Assembly (NCBI GenBank): GCA_001304015.1
Contig: LJUY01000066.1
Span: 1 to 13,076, forward strand
Direction of reading: 5' to 3'
From: a candidate division Zixibacteria bacterium SM23_81
GTDB taxonomy: Bacteria > SM23-81
Length of the DNA stretch: 13,076 nt
Both the position numbers and the translations under genes were made by a program. Within the stretch, counting starts at the first letter, position 1. Each line of letters opens with the position of its first letter. Below, one piece after another: positions 1-8,064 of the stretch. The notes beneath the pieces are model-generated. The model saw only the letters and a program-made list of their open reading frames with translations, was not told where the DNA came from and did no database searches.

Positions 1-595
1 TCTTCCCAGATGATCGGGAAGCTCCGGGAGCTTGGCCTGGGGCCTGAGGAAATAGATGTGGTCATTCTCACCCACCTTCATTTCGATCATGGGGGAGGTT
101 GTGTTCAGGAAGAGTCCGGGACTCTGAATTTGACTTTCCCCCGAGCTCAACACATAGTTCAGAAGAAAGAGTGGGAAACTGCCTTGGCCCCCGATGTGCG
201 TTCAAGAGCCTCCTATTTAGAGGAGTTGCTTCTTCCCCTTTCCAGGGGTGGGATGCTCCGGCTGGCCAACGGCTCCACCCAGATCGCTCCGGGCATTGAG
301 GTGGTGAACACTGGGGGACATACCCGGGGACATCAGGTCGTCCTCATCTCCTCCGGGGATCGCAAGGCTCTTTTTACCGGGGACCTTATTCCCACCCGCT
401 GTGAAAATTCCCTACGTGGCCGGCGTCGACCTATTTCCTCTGGAAACCATGGAGCGAAAAGAGGAGATGATCCAGCGCGCTGTTGAGGAGAACTGGCTGG
501 TCCTTTTCGGCCATGATACCGAGATCGATGGTGGATATCTGGGTCGTGGTGAGAGAGGCCGGGTGGTTTTAGAGCCGGTATCCGAAGTTGCCTAA
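1..595 (+). CDS. MBL-fold metallo-hydrolase, 5' partial and frameshifted
   Basis: The 3' part of a metallo-beta-lactamase-fold hydrolase; the reading frame is already open at base 1, so the N-terminus lies outside the window. Seen: the zinc-binding motif THLHFDHGGG, then GGHTRGHQ (third metal histidine), TGDLIP (bridging aspartate) and, in another frame, LFGHDTEI (last histidine region). Frame 1 carries the protein to about base 399 and then gives low-complexity arginine-rich sequence to a stop at 484-486. Frame 2 from about 398 continues the expected family sequence (VKIPYVAGVDLFPLETME) to the stop at 593-595. Removing one C from the run at 395-397 joins them as PTAVKIPYVAG. This is either a sequencing or assembly indel or a recent pseudogene. 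The substrate is unknown; lactonases and glyoxalase II-like enzymes share the fold. No functional link to the downstream operon is evident. Confidence 0.8.
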
Positions 596-612
596 TGAAG
601 CGAGAAGAGTTA

Positions 613-653
613 TTCGAAGTTCGTTTATCGGTGTCGAAGCTCGTTACGTGAAT
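613..653 (-). repeat. 41-bp dispersed repeat, left inverted copy
   Basis: The reverse complement of 613-653 matches 10190-10230 at 38 of 41 positions. The match continues as cgttgat (654-660), equivalent to 10176-10182, once a single 7-bp unit present only in the right copy (10183-10189) is skipped. The two copies are in opposite orientation and bracket the whole carboxylase-to-epimerase region. Confidence 0.85.
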
Positions 654-816
654 CGTTGATCGGAACTCGATGCTCGTTCGAAATCCACTTGATGATTTAG
701 TCACGATCCACGATTCACGATAAACGATTAACGTGACGTATATCGAGGCCGGCAAACGAGTCACGAACTTCAGTAACCAAAGGCACCATGCTTTAAAAAA
801 AGCCTTAGACTTTAAA

Positions 817-823
817 TAAGGAG
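817..823 (+). promoter_or_regulatory. Ribosome binding site of the carboxyltransferase gene
   Basis: TAAGGAG lies 10 bases before the ATG at 834 and supports that start. Confidence 0.65.
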
Positions 824-833
824 CAGCGGGCAG

Positions 834-2384
834 ATGAGCGGACAGGATAAGGTGAAACAACTGAGGGAGCTCAAAGAACGGGCCAAGTTGGGAGGCGGCA
901 AAGAGAGAATAGAGGTTCAACACAAAAAGGGAAAATTGACTGCCCGGGAGAGGCTGGACCTTCTCCTGGATGAGGGCAGCTTTCAGGAGATCGACGCCTT
1001 CGTCACGCATCGCTCCACCGAGTTTGGGCTGGCCGAAAAGAAATTTATGGGCGATGGGGTGGTCACCGGTTCCGGCACCATCGATGGGCGACTGATCTAT
1101 GTCTTCTCCCAGGATTTCACCGTGTTCGGCGGCTCCCTTTCCGAGGGTCATGCCGGGAAGATCTGCAAGGTCATGGACCTGGCCATGAAGATGGGCGCTC
1201 CCGTCATCGGCCTGAACGATTCTGGAGGGGCCAGAATTCAGGAGGGCGTGATCAGCTTAGGAGCCTATGCCGAGATATTCTTGCGCAACACCTTGGCCTC
1301 GGGTGTGGTGCCGCAGATATCGGCGATTATGGGGCCCTGTGCCGGAGGTGCTGTTTACTCTCCGGCCATCACCGATTTTATCTTCATGGTGAAAAACACC
1401 AGCTATATGTTCGTCACCGGTCCCAATGTGGTCAGGGCCGTTACCCACGAGAAGGTGAGTTTCGAGGATTTGGGCGGCGCTGTCACTCACAGCACCGCAA
1501 GCGGCGTGGCCCACTTCGCTGCTGAAAACGAGGTGGAGTGTCTGGCTAAAATTCGGGAGCTGATTAGCTACATTCCCCAGAACAATATGGAAGATCCACC
1601 TCAAATTTCCCCAACGGACTCACCTGACCGACAGGACAAAGTCTTGGACCGCATCATTCCAGACAGCCCCACGAAACCCTATGACATGAAAGACGTCATA
1701 GGGCACTTGGTGGATGAGGGCAAGTTCCTGGAGGTTCACGAGGACTACGCCAAGAACCTGGTGGTTGGCTTTGCCAGGTTGGACGGCAGAACGGTGGGCA
1801 TTTTGGGAAATCAGCCGGCGGCATTGGCGGGCGTTTTGGATATCGATTCATCACTGAAGGGAGCCCGCTTCGTCAGATTCTGTGACTGTTTCAACATTCC
1901 CCTGCTCACCTTTGTGGACGTGCCGGGGTTTTTACCGGGCACTGCTCAGGAAAGCGGGGGAATTATCAAACACGGAGCCAAGCTCCTCTATGCATACTGT
2001 GAGGCCACCGTGCCCAAAGTCACCGTGATCACCCGCAAAGCCTATGGTGGGGCTTACGATGTGCTTAGCAGCAAGCATATCCGTGGGGATGTCAATCTGG
2101 CCTGGCCTACTGCGGAGATCGCGGTTATGGGACCAGAGGGAGCAGCGGAGATCATCTTCAAGAAAGAGATTTCTGCCTCGAAAAGCCCCCGGGCCACCCT
2201 CAGGCGGAAGGTGAAAGAGTTCCGAGAGCGATTCGCCAACCCCTATATCGCAGCCGAGCTGGGATTTATCGATGATGTTCTCGAACCCCACCAAACGCGC
2301 CCTACACTCATCAGAGCTTTCCGCATGCTGGCCACTAAGGTGGATGCCAACCCAAAGAAGAAGCACGGTAATATCCCCCTGTAA
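834..2384 (+). CDS. Propionyl-CoA carboxylase carboxyltransferase (beta) subunit
   Basis: A 516-residue carboxyltransferase of the PccB/MmdA family, normal length, matching from end to end. It moves the carboxyl group from biotin on the carrier protein to the alpha carbon of an acyl-CoA in the cytoplasm. Seen: N-terminal half with [34 protein letters not shown] and an oxyanion-hole region [14 protein letters not shown]-terminal half with [13 protein letters not shown] and a second glycine-rich site [15 protein letters not shown]. The aspartate in GGAYD (D409) sits at the position that in Streptomyces PccB favours propionyl-CoA; acetyl-CoA-type enzymes have isoleucine. Propionyl-CoA is therefore the likely substrate (inference). 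MmdA of sodium-pump methylmalonyl-CoA decarboxylases is similar, but the biotin carboxylase 18 bp downstream argues for ATP-driven carboxylation. It is the first gene of a four-gene operon. Confidence 0.93.
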   Translation: MSGQDKVKQLRELKERAKLGGGKERIEVQHKKGKLTARERLDLLLDEGSFQEIDAFVTHRSTEFGLAEKKFMGDGVVTGSGTIDGRLIYVFSQDFTVFGGSLSEGHAGKICKVMDLAMKMGAPVIGLNDSGGARIQEGVISLGAYAEIFLRNTLASGVVPQISAIMGPCAGGAVYSPAITDFIFMVKNTSYMFVTGPNVVRAVTHEKVSFEDLGGAVTHSTASGVAHFAAENEVECLAKIRELISYIPQNNMEDPPQISPTDSPDRQDKVLDRIIPDSPTKPYDMKDVIGHLVDEGKFLEVHEDYAKNLVVGFARLDGRTVGILGNQPAALAGVLDIDSSLKGARFVRFCDCFNIPLLTFVDVPGFLPGTAQESGGIIKHGAKLLYAYCEATVPKVTVITRKAYGGAYDVLSSKHIRGDVNLAWPTAEIAVMGPEGAAEIIFKKEISASKSPRATLRRKVKEFRERFANPYIAAELGFIDDVLEPHQTRPTLIRAFRMLATKVDANPKKKHGNIPL

Positions 2385-2402
2385 AAGCTCGGAGCACCGA
2401 CT

Positions 2403-3920
2403 ATGTTGCGAAAAGTTCTCATCGCCAACCGGGGCGAGATTGCCCTGCGGGTCATGCGCGCTTGCCGTGAGATGGGTATTACCACGGCCACTGTGTACTC
2501 CGAGATAGATCGCCATGCTCTGCACGTAAGATTAGCCGATGAGGCATACTGCATCGGACCGCCTCCTGCCGGGGAGAGCTATCTCAAGCAGGAGGCCATC
2601 ATCGAGGTGGCCAAGGCATGCGGAGCAGAGGCCATTCATCCGGGCTATGGCTTCTTGGCGGAAAACGCAGACTTCGTTGAGGCCATTGAGGCGGCGGGCC
2701 TGGTCTTTATCGGGCCCTCTGCCCAGACCATGCGGCTAGTGGGAGATAAGACCGCCGCTCGACGGACCGTCAAAACGGCAGGCGTGCCTGTTGTGCCCGG
2801 TGGAGACCATGAGTTGAAGGGTGTCGCTGAGGCTTTGAAGCTCACCGAAAAAATGGGCTTTCCCGTCCTGATCAAAGCCGCTGCGGGTGGAGGGGGGAAG
2901 GGGATGCACATCGTGAATTCCCGGACTGAGCTCTCTTCGGCCATGAAAACCTCCCGCTCTGAGTCGCGCTCCTCTTTCGGTGATCCAACCATCTACATCG
3001 AGAAATACCTGTCGGGAGCAAGGCACATCGAGTTCCAGGTGTTGGGCGATACATATGGCAATCTGGTTCATCTGGGCGAGCGGGAATGCTCCGTTCAACG
3101 CCGTTATCAGAAATTGGTGGAGGAGTCACCCAGCTGTGCCCTGGATCCAGGCCTTAGAGAGCAGATGGGCCGAGCGGCACTGCAGGTGGCTGCGTCAGCG
3201 GGCTATACCAATGCGGGAACGGTGGAGTTTCTCCTAGACGAGGATGGTCAGTTCTATTTTCTAGAAGTAAACGCTCGCCTCCAGGTGGAGCATCCCGTCA
3301 CCGAGATGGTCACCGGAATCGACCTGGTCAAGGAGCAGATTCGAGTGGCAGCAGGGGAGAAACTGTCATTTGTCCAGGAGGACGTTGAGTCGCGCGGATG
3401 GGCGCTGGAATGTCGTATCTATGCTGAGGACCCGGAAAATGACTTCTTCCCCTCCACGGGGAAAATCGGTCATCTTCAGCTGCCCAATGGTCCTTGGGTT
3501 AGGAATGACAGCAGTCTCTATACAGGCATGGAGGTTTCCGTATACTATGATCCTCTGTTGTCCAAGTTGATGGTTTGGGGAAAAGATAGGCAAGAAGCTT
3601 TGGACCGGATGCTCTGGGCTCTTGGGGAGTATCATATAGCCGGGATTAAGACAACCATCGGCTTCTGCAGGCAGGTGCTGGTGGATCCCAAGTTCGTGGC
3701 CGGTACATACGACACGCGTATCATCCCGGAGCTGACCAATCGGGCGCGAGAGCATGTGAAGGGCCATGAGGAAATTGCCGCTCTGGCCGCTGCCCTGGTG
3801 GCCTTCTGGGGGGAGAAGGGTACTACGTTTGAATTCCTCTCGGCGAGAGGCCAGCAGGAAGACCCTTGGAAGATGGCCGGGCGAAGAAGAGGCATGGCCG
3901 GAGGTCCTTGGGAGAGATGA
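2403..3920 (+). CDS. Biotin carboxylase subunit of acyl-CoA carboxylase
   Basis: A 505-residue biotin carboxylase (AccC/PccA type) that uses ATP and bicarbonate to carboxylate biotin on the carrier protein. Seen: the N-terminal domain opens with MLRKVLIANRGEIALR; the ATP-grasp glycine loop GGGGKGMH is at about 162-169; RHIEFQVLGD is at about 207-216; the catalytic and metal-binding stretch FLEVNARLQVEHPVTE is at about 286-301; the C-terminal lobe begins around 330. It is about 50 residues longer than E. coli AccC; the C-terminal end is arginine-rich and looks unconserved. It has no biotinyl domain, which is a separate gene just downstream. GGAG at 2391-2394 lies 8 bases before the ATG. Its TGA lies right at the start region of the carrier gene, which suggests translational coupling. 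Confidence 0.95.
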   Translation: MLRKVLIANRGEIALRVMRACREMGITTATVYSEIDRHALHVRLADEAYCIGPPPAGESYLKQEAIIEVAKACGAEAIHPGYGFLAENADFVEAIEAAGLVFIGPSAQTMRLVGDKTAARRTVKTAGVPVVPGGDHELKGVAEALKLTEKMGFPVLIKAAAGGGGKGMHIVNSRTELSSAMKTSRSESRSSFGDPTIYIEKYLSGARHIEFQVLGDTYGNLVHLGERECSVQRRYQKLVEESPSCALDPGLREQMGRAALQVAASAGYTNAGTVEFLLDEDGQFYFLEVNARLQVEHPVTEMVTGIDLVKEQIRVAAGEKLSFVQEDVESRGWALECRIYAEDPENDFFPSTGKIGHLQLPNGPWVRNDSSLYTGMEVSVYYDPLLSKLMVWGKDRQEALDRMLWALGEYHIAGIKTTIGFCRQVLVDPKFVAGTYDTRIIPELTNRAREHVKGHEEIAALAAALVAFWGEKGTTFEFLSARGQQEDPWKMAGRRRGMAGGPWER

Positions 3921-3922
3921 CC

Positions 3923-4429
3923 ATGGAGTACACCCTGTCTGCTGGAAATCGTAAAATGGGGCTTTCTATTCGGGAAATCCCTGGAGGCGTGGAAGTTGTT
4001 CTCGATGGCCGAGCGGTGGCCGTGGACATGGTCCGCATCGGCAGCAGTCAGTGCTACTCCCTTCTTGTCAACGGCCGTTCCTACGAGGTTCAGGTGCAGG
4101 GGGATGGGGAGAATTACGAGGTGGTCTTGGGTCAGCGTCGATATGGGGTGACCGTGGAGAGCGATCGAGCTCGAATGCTGAAGAGCCTGATCTCCTCCGA
4201 GCAGAAACAAGAGCAGGCCCAGGAGATCAAGGCGGCCATGCCGGGATTAGTCGTCAAGGTGGAGGTGAAAGAGGGGGATCGGGTTCGCTCCGGGGGTGGC
4301 TTGGTCGTCGTGGAGGCCATGAAGATGGAAAACGAGCTTCGGGCCCCACGACAGGGAGTGGTCAAACAGGTTTTTGTGAAGAGAGGGATGACGGTGGACC
4401 AAGGACAAACTCTGCTGGTCATCGAGTAG
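3923..4429 (+). CDS. Biotin carboxyl carrier protein of acyl-CoA carboxylase
   Basis: A 168-residue biotin carrier that shuttles carboxyl groups between the biotin carboxylase and the carboxyltransferase. The last about 70 residues are a biotinyl domain: AAMPGLVVKVEVKEGDRV, then VVVEAMKMENELRAP with the biotin-accepting lysine in EAMKMEN (about K134), then QGQTLLVIE at the end. The first about 95 residues form a beta-rich region typical of carriers in three-part acyl-CoA carboxylases. Start choice: ATG 3923 has GGAG (3911-3914) 8 bases upstream. ATG 3917, two codons earlier, overlaps the upstream stop (ATGA) but leaves only 2 bases to the same GGAG. A start at 3866 would overlap the biotin carboxylase by 55 bases and adds a charged, unconserved extension. 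Confidence 0.92.
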   Translation: MEYTLSAGNRKMGLSIREIPGGVEVVLDGRAVAVDMVRIGSSQCYSLLVNGRSYEVQVQGDGENYEVVLGQRRYGVTVESDRARMLKSLISSEQKQEQAQEIKAAMPGLVVKVEVKEGDRVRSGGGLVVVEAMKMENELRAPRQGVVKQVFVKRGMTVDQGQTLLVIE

Positions 4430-4444
4430 GAACGAGGGATATTC

Positions 4445-6058
4445 ATGGGCCAAAAGAAGGAGGGTAAGAAATCTGTCAGGGGAGAGCGACGAGAGCGTCT
4501 TTATACCAGCTCGGGCATTCCCGTTGATCTGGTCTATACAGAGGGGCCGCCTCATGGTCTAGGCGCTGCCGGGGACTATCCATTCACCCGGGGTGTTTAC
4601 GAGACCATGTACCGGGGGCGGCTCTGGACCATGCGCCAGTATTCGGGGTATGCTACGGCCCAGGAAACCAATAGCCGTTTTCAGTACCTCCTGCGGCAGG
4701 GCCAAACAGGGTTGAGCGTGGCCTTCGACTTGCCCACGCAAATCGGCTACGACTCCGATCATCCTCTGGCAGACGGGGAGGTGGGCCGCACAGGAGTGGC
4801 CATCGACTCACTGGCAGATATGGAGGTCCTGTTCGCCAATATCCCCCTGGATCAGGTGAGCACCTCCATGACCATCAACGCCACTGCCGCCATTTTGTTG
4901 GCCATGTACCTGGTCTGCGCTCAAAAGCGGGGTCTTTCGCTGGATAGCCTCTCTGGCACCATTCAGAACGACATCCTCAAGGAGTATTATGCTCGGGGCA
5001 CCTATATCTTTCCGCCAGGCCCCTCCCTGAAGCTCATCACAGATATTTTTACCTTCTGCCATGAGCATATGCCTCGGTGGAATACCATCAGCATCAGCGG
5101 CTACCACATCCGCGAGGCCGGCTCCACCGCGGTTCAGGAGGTGGCTTTCACCCTGGCCGATGCCATTGCCTATGTCCAGGCAGCCATCGATGCCGGGCTA
5201 GAGGTGGACGAGTTTGCCCCACGCCTGTCGTTTTTTTTCAACGCTCACAATGAGATTCTCGAGGAGGTGGCCAAGTTCCGAGCAGCCAGGAGGGTTTGGG
5301 CCAAGATTATGAAAGAGCGCTTCAGCGCCCAAGATCCAGCATCTATGCGTCTTCGCTTCCACACCCAAACAGCGGGCTCGACCCTCACTGCTCAACAGCC
5401 GGAGAACAACATCGTGCGGGTGACTCTGCAGGCCTTGGCCGCCGTCCTGGGTGGCACACAATCCCTGCACACCAACTCTTACGATGAAGCTCTCTGTTTG
5501 CCCACGGAGAAATCCGTTCAACTCGCTCTGAGAACCCAGCAGATTATCGCTGAGGAGAGCGGTGTGGCCATAACTGTCGATCCCTTGGGAGGTTCTTACT
5601 ATCTGGAGTATCTCACCGATGAGATCCAGAGGCGCGTGGAGGAGTATATCGAGAAGATCGATGAGATGGGAGGAGCTATCAAAGCTGTGGAGTTGGGGTA
5701 TTTCCAGAAGGAAATTCAGGAGAGCTCTTACCGCTATCAGCGGCAGATCGAAGAGCAGGACCAAGTCGTGGTGGGAATTAACAAGTACATGTCCTCAAAG
5801 GAGGAGGAATCGGAAAATCTCCTCAAGGTCGATCCGGAGGTGCAGAAACAGCAGCTCCTTTTTTTGAACAAGATCAAGAGGGAACGGGATCAGGGGGCTG
5901 TTGAAGCTATGTTGAAGAAACTGCACCATGCCGCCTCAGGTGAAGAGAATCTGATGCCAGCTATTCTGGAATGCGTTCAGAGCTATGCTACTGTCGGCGA
6001 GATGTGCGATGTGTTGAGATCCGTGTTTGGGGAATATAAGGATGAGGTGGTGATGTGA
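4445..6058 (+). CDS. Methylmalonyl-CoA mutase catalytic (large) subunit, no B12 domain
   Basis: A 537-residue catalytic subunit of methylmalonyl-CoA mutase, which interconverts (R)-methylmalonyl-CoA and succinyl-CoA by an adenosylcobalamin radical mechanism. It holds the TIM-barrel domain only. The DxHxxG cobalamin-binding domain, fused in single-chain mutases, is absent, so a separate small subunit must exist elsewhere; this split form is known in archaea and many bacteria. Specificity residues are visible: Y66 in RQYSGYAT, R184 in ARGTYIFPP and H221 in [10 protein letters not shown]. Their spacing (118 and 37 residues) equals that of Tyr89, Arg207 and His244 in the Propionibacterium enzyme. 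Isobutyryl- and hydroxyisobutyryl-CoA mutases have other residues at the Tyr and Arg positions, so methylmalonyl-CoA is well supported. The start lies 15 bp after the carrier gene, with GAGGG at 4434-4438. The stop codon lies inside a dispersed repeat. Confidence 0.95.
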   Translation: MGQKKEGKKSVRGERRERLYTSSGIPVDLVYTEGPPHGLGAAGDYPFTRGVYETMYRGRLWTMRQYSGYATAQETNSRFQYLLRQGQTGLSVAFDLPTQIGYDSDHPLADGEVGRTGVAIDSLADMEVLFANIPLDQVSTSMTINATAAILLAMYLVCAQKRGLSLDSLSGTIQNDILKEYYARGTYIFPPGPSLKLITDIFTFCHEHMPRWNTISISGYHIREAGSTAVQEVAFTLADAIAYVQAAIDAGLEVDEFAPRLSFFFNAHNEILEEVAKFRAARRVWAKIMKERFSAQDPASMRLRFHTQTAGSTLTAQQPENNIVRVTLQALAAVLGGTQSLHTNSYDEALCLPTEKSVQLALRTQQIIAEESGVAITVDPLGGSYYLEYLTDEIQRRVEEYIEKIDEMGGAIKAVELGYFQKEIQESSYRYQRQIEEQDQVVVGINKYMSSKEEESENLLKVDPEVQKQQLLFLNKIKRERDQGAVEAMLKKLHHAASGEENLMPAILECVQSYATVGEMCDVLRSVFGEYKDEVVM

Positions 6059-6136
6059 ATCGTGGATCGTGAATCGTGAAAACCGAGACCAAGCCCCGGG
6101 ATCCGTGAAAATCCGAGACTCGAGATTCGAGACTCG
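6055..6136 (+). repeat. Heptad repeat tract overlapping the mutase stop codon
   Basis: Units include gaatcgt, ggatcgt, gaatcgt (6058-6078) and gagattc, gagactc (6122-6135), again with 7-bp phase. Bases 6055-6072 are an exact reverse complement of 701-718. CCCGGGATCCG (6095-6105) is repeated as its reverse complement at 10322-10332. Bases 6121-6136 are identical to 7593-7608. Confidence 0.75.
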
Positions 6137-6233
6137 TGAGTCGGAAATTTAAAACACAAGGGATTCAAGGGTTCGAGAGAAAAAACGCGAACCGGGAGAA
6201 GAGTCCGGGTCCCGTGAAAGGCTATTTGATGTC

Positions 6234-6261
6234 CCTTGCTTACTGCTTACTGCCTACTGCC
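6234..6261 (+). repeat. Heptad tract of TACTGCC type
   Basis: Four units in exact 7-bp phase: ccttgct, tactgct, tactgcc, tactgcc. Confidence 0.75.
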
Positions 6262-6287
6262 ATCGGGGTCATGGGGAATGGGGGGAA

Positions 6288-6315
6288 CAAATTTCAAATT
6301 TACAATTTGCAATTT
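6288..6315 (+). repeat. Heptad tract of CAAATTT type
   Basis: Four units in exact 7-bp phase: caaattt, caaattt, acaattt, gcaattt. AT-rich, unlike the GC-richer heptads close by, so it is a different unit type with the same period. Confidence 0.75.
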
Positions 6316-6373
6316 AGAGTGAATTTTTAAGCGAAAGATTTCTCTCTCTGGTAAACTTTTGGTGAGATTCTGA

Positions 6374-7573
6374 ATGGCACCACAGAAACGCTTCGTGCCA
6401 ACTGAGCAAATCGGCGTCGGCGGCCTGGAGATCGGACCTTTGGAGAAGAAATATGTGAACCAGGTTCTGAACTCCAGTCGCCTTTCCCACGGACCATTCA
6501 GCCAGCGCTTTGAATCGATCTTCGCCCGGGAGCATGATTGCCGGTATGCCTGCTTTCTCAGCAGCGGAACGAGTGCTCTGCACATCGCCTTGGCGGTCCT
6601 TAAGGAACGACACGGTTGGCGGGATGGCGACGAGGTTCTGGTTCCCGCGGTGACCTTTATCTCGACTGCCAATATCGTACTTTACAATGGCTTGCAACCC
6701 GTGTTCGTCGATGTAGATCCTCAAACCTACAACATCGATGCAGCCCAGATGGAGGGGAAGATCACCGAGCGAACCCGAGCCGTCATTCCGGTGCATCTCT
6801 TCGGGCTCCCGGCGGAGATGGACCAGATTATGGAGGTGGCTGAAAGGAGAGGACTTCGCGTCATTGAAGATTCCTGCGAGACCATGTTTGCCACATACGG
6901 CGGGAAAAAAGTGGGATCTTTCGGAGACGTGGGTTGTTTTTCTACATATGTGGCCCACATTCTGGTGACGGGAGTGGGGGGCTTTTGTACCACCAGCGAT
7001 GATGAGCTGGCCGTTATGCTCAAAAGCGCGATGAATCACGGGCGGGATGCCATATACCTTCATATGGACGACGATAAGACGGCAGAAAAAGAGAGGCTCT
7101 TTGAGGTGGCGGCGCGGCGGTTCCGATTTGTTCGGCTGGGCTATAGCTTCCGGGCCACCGAGCTGGAAGCGGCCATTGGACTAGCTCAGCTGGAGCGCAA
7201 AGACGAATTCCTCCTGCAGCGCCGTCGCAACGCCAAGATTCTGACCGAAGGGCTGAGCCATCTGGAGGATCGTCTCCAGCTTCCCATCATCCCAGAGGGA
7301 CGAACGCACTCCTTTATGATGTACCCCATGGTGCTTCGAGATCAGCCCAAAAGCGATCTGGTGAACTTTCTCGAGGGGCGCAAGATCGAGACCCGGGACA
7401 TGCTGCCGTTGCTCAGCCAGCCCATCTACAGACAGATTTTCGGCGACATCGAGGGGCAATATCCCGTGGCTCGGTGGATCAACGAATCCGGCTTTTATGT
7501 GGGATGTCATCCTTATTTAAAGCCGGAGGAAATGGAGTATATGGTGGAGATGATTTGTGAGTATTTTAGATAG
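6374..7573 (+). CDS. DegT/DnrJ/EryC1/StrS-family protein, ColD-like, His at the PLP-lysine position
   Basis: A 399-residue protein with the aspartate aminotransferase fold of the DegT sugar-aminotransferase family. Seen: SSGTSALHIAL (about 63-73, phosphate-binding turn), PAVTFISTANIVLYNG, VIEDSCET with D166 expected to hold the PLP pyridine nitrogen, GSFGDVGCFST, and LGYSFRATELEAAIGLAQLE. The position that normally holds the Schiff-base lysine is histidine: STYVAHILVTGVGG, H195. The same change defines GDP-4-keto-6-deoxymannose 3-dehydratase (ColD) and CDP-hexose 3-dehydrases, where histidine is the active base and PLP/PMP is not covalently bound. The stretch after MNHGRD has no cysteines, so the [2Fe-2S] site of the CDP-type enzymes is absent and ColD-type chemistry is closer. 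Sugar substrate unknown; a deoxygenating dehydratase is an inference. ATG 6374 has GGTGAG 7 bases upstream. Confidence 0.85.
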   Translation: MAPQKRFVPTEQIGVGGLEIGPLEKKYVNQVLNSSRLSHGPFSQRFESIFAREHDCRYACFLSSGTSALHIALAVLKERHGWRDGDEVLVPAVTFISTANIVLYNGLQPVFVDVDPQTYNIDAAQMEGKITERTRAVIPVHLFGLPAEMDQIMEVAERRGLRVIEDSCETMFATYGGKKVGSFGDVGCFSTYVAHILVTGVGGFCTTSDDELAVMLKSAMNHGRDAIYLHMDDDKTAEKERLFEVAARRFRFVRLGYSFRATELEAAIGLAQLERKDEFLLQRRRNAKILTEGLSHLEDRLQLPIIPEGRTHSFMMYPMVLRDQPKSDLVNFLEGRKIETRDMLPLLSQPIYRQIFGDIEGQYPVARWINESGFYVGCHPYLKPEEMEYMVEMICEYFR

Positions 7574-7585
7574 TGGGAGGATATG

Positions 7586-7614
7586 CGAGATTCGAGATTC
7601 GAGACTCGAGAGGG
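7586..7614 (+). repeat. Heptad tract left of the four-helix-bundle gene
   Basis: Units gagattc, gagattc, gagactc, gagaggg. Bases 7586-7601 are an exact 16-bp reverse complement of 8065-8080, so the small gene at 7656-8030 lies between inverted arrays. Confidence 0.8.
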
Positions 7615-7655
7615 CGTGCACTATTCATCGAGGTTGACACCAACGGCAAGGTGCT

Positions 7656-8030
7656 ATGTCACCTAAAGGTTATAGAAAACTGGATGCATGGCGAAAAGGA
7701 ATTGAAATCGTCGAGATGATTTACAAGATCTCTAAGAAATTACCAAAAGAAGAAAGATTTGGCTTGGCAGCACAAATGCAAAGAGCAGCCCTTTCGATTC
7801 CAAGCAACATCGCAGAAGGATACTCTCGAGGATATCGGAAGGAATTTCAACGGTTCTGTCAAATCGCCCTGGGCTCTTGTTCTGAATTAGAAACGCAAAT
7901 GATCGTAGCCAAACGGCAGAAGTATTTGTCGAAGGAAGAGTTCGCCAAAATAGAAGACAACCTAGACCATGAAAGTCGCATGCTAATGAAGCTGATAAAA
8001 AGCTTACGTCAAAAAGAGCAAAGCACATGA
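7656..8030 (+). CDS. Four-helix-bundle protein (S23/IVP family)
   Basis: A 124-residue protein of the four-helix-bundle family first found as ORFs inside intervening sequences of 23S rRNA and now known from many genomic contexts. Seen: the N-terminal YRKLDAWRKGIEIVEMIYK helix, the family signature AALSIPSNIAEGYSRG at about 45-59, and a mostly helical, lysine- and glutamate-rich remainder; the length is normal. Members form pentamers; a molecular function is not established. It is not within rRNA here. Codons are richer in A and T than in the neighbours (many AAA, GAA, ATT) and the gene sits between inverted heptad arrays, which suggests separate acquisition. The ribosome binding site is weak (AAGG only 4 bases before ATG 7656). 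Confidence 0.88.
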   Translation: MSPKGYRKLDAWRKGIEIVEMIYKISKKLPKEERFGLAAQMQRAALSIPSNIAEGYSRGYRKEFQRFCQIALGSCSELETQMIVAKRQKYLSKEEFAKIEDNLDHESRMLMKLIKSLRQKEQST

Positions 8031-8064
8031 AATTCATTCTCGTCAAGTAATCATAATGCTTCAA

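Larger units (their letters stand above)
596..833. repeat. Intergenic region of degenerate 7-bp tandem repeats
   Basis: This 238-bp gap has no plausible gene and is mostly degenerate heptads. The clearest run is 702-736: cacgatc, cacgatt, cacgata, aacgatt, aacgtga. A second run, 654-681, has units such as tcgttga, tcggaac, tcgatgc and tcgttcg. Bases 613-653 are an inverted copy of 10190-10230, and 701-718 are an exact inverted copy of 6055-6072. Only about 60 bp before the carboxyltransferase start are not repeat-like. A promoter for the operon must lie here or farther upstream, but no convincing -35/-10 pair was found. AAGGC (780-784) and GCCTT (802-806) could pair weakly, but no terminator is supported. 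Confidence 0.8.
6059..6373. other. 315-bp intergenic region, repeats only
   Basis: No gene is supported. It holds three distinct heptad tracts (6055-6136, 6234-6261, 6288-6315). A reading frame at 6136-6330 is built from these repeats and is not taken as real. No clear terminator hairpin with a T-run follows the mutase, and no convincing promoter precedes 6374. Confidence 0.7.

Noticed and set aside
780-806. AAGGC/GCCTT pair as a possible terminator before the carboxyltransferase gene
   Set aside because: A 5-bp stem with a 17-base loop and no following T-run is too weak.
596-833. CRISPR-like array
   Set aside because: Units are 7 bp, contiguous and degenerate, with no spacers of constant length and no cas genes.
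333-1151. 272-codon open frame on the minus strand
   Set aside because: It crosses the metallo-hydrolase end, the repeat gap and the carboxyltransferase start. Its product is low complexity and matches no family I recognise; it is a shadow frame.
834-2384. Sodium-pump methylmalonyl-CoA decarboxylase alpha subunit
   Set aside because: No membrane beta or gamma/delta decarboxylase subunits are nearby, and a biotin carboxylase follows directly, fitting an ATP-dependent carboxylase.
6136-6330. 64-codon open frame between mutase and the DegT-family gene
   Set aside because: It is made of heptad repeats (its end KFQIYNLQF mirrors the CAAATTT tract) and has no ribosome binding site.
7634-7639. TTGACA resembling a -35 box before the four-helix-bundle gene
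   Set aside because: The position about 17 bases downstream reads as GTCACC inside the coding sequence, not a -10 box.
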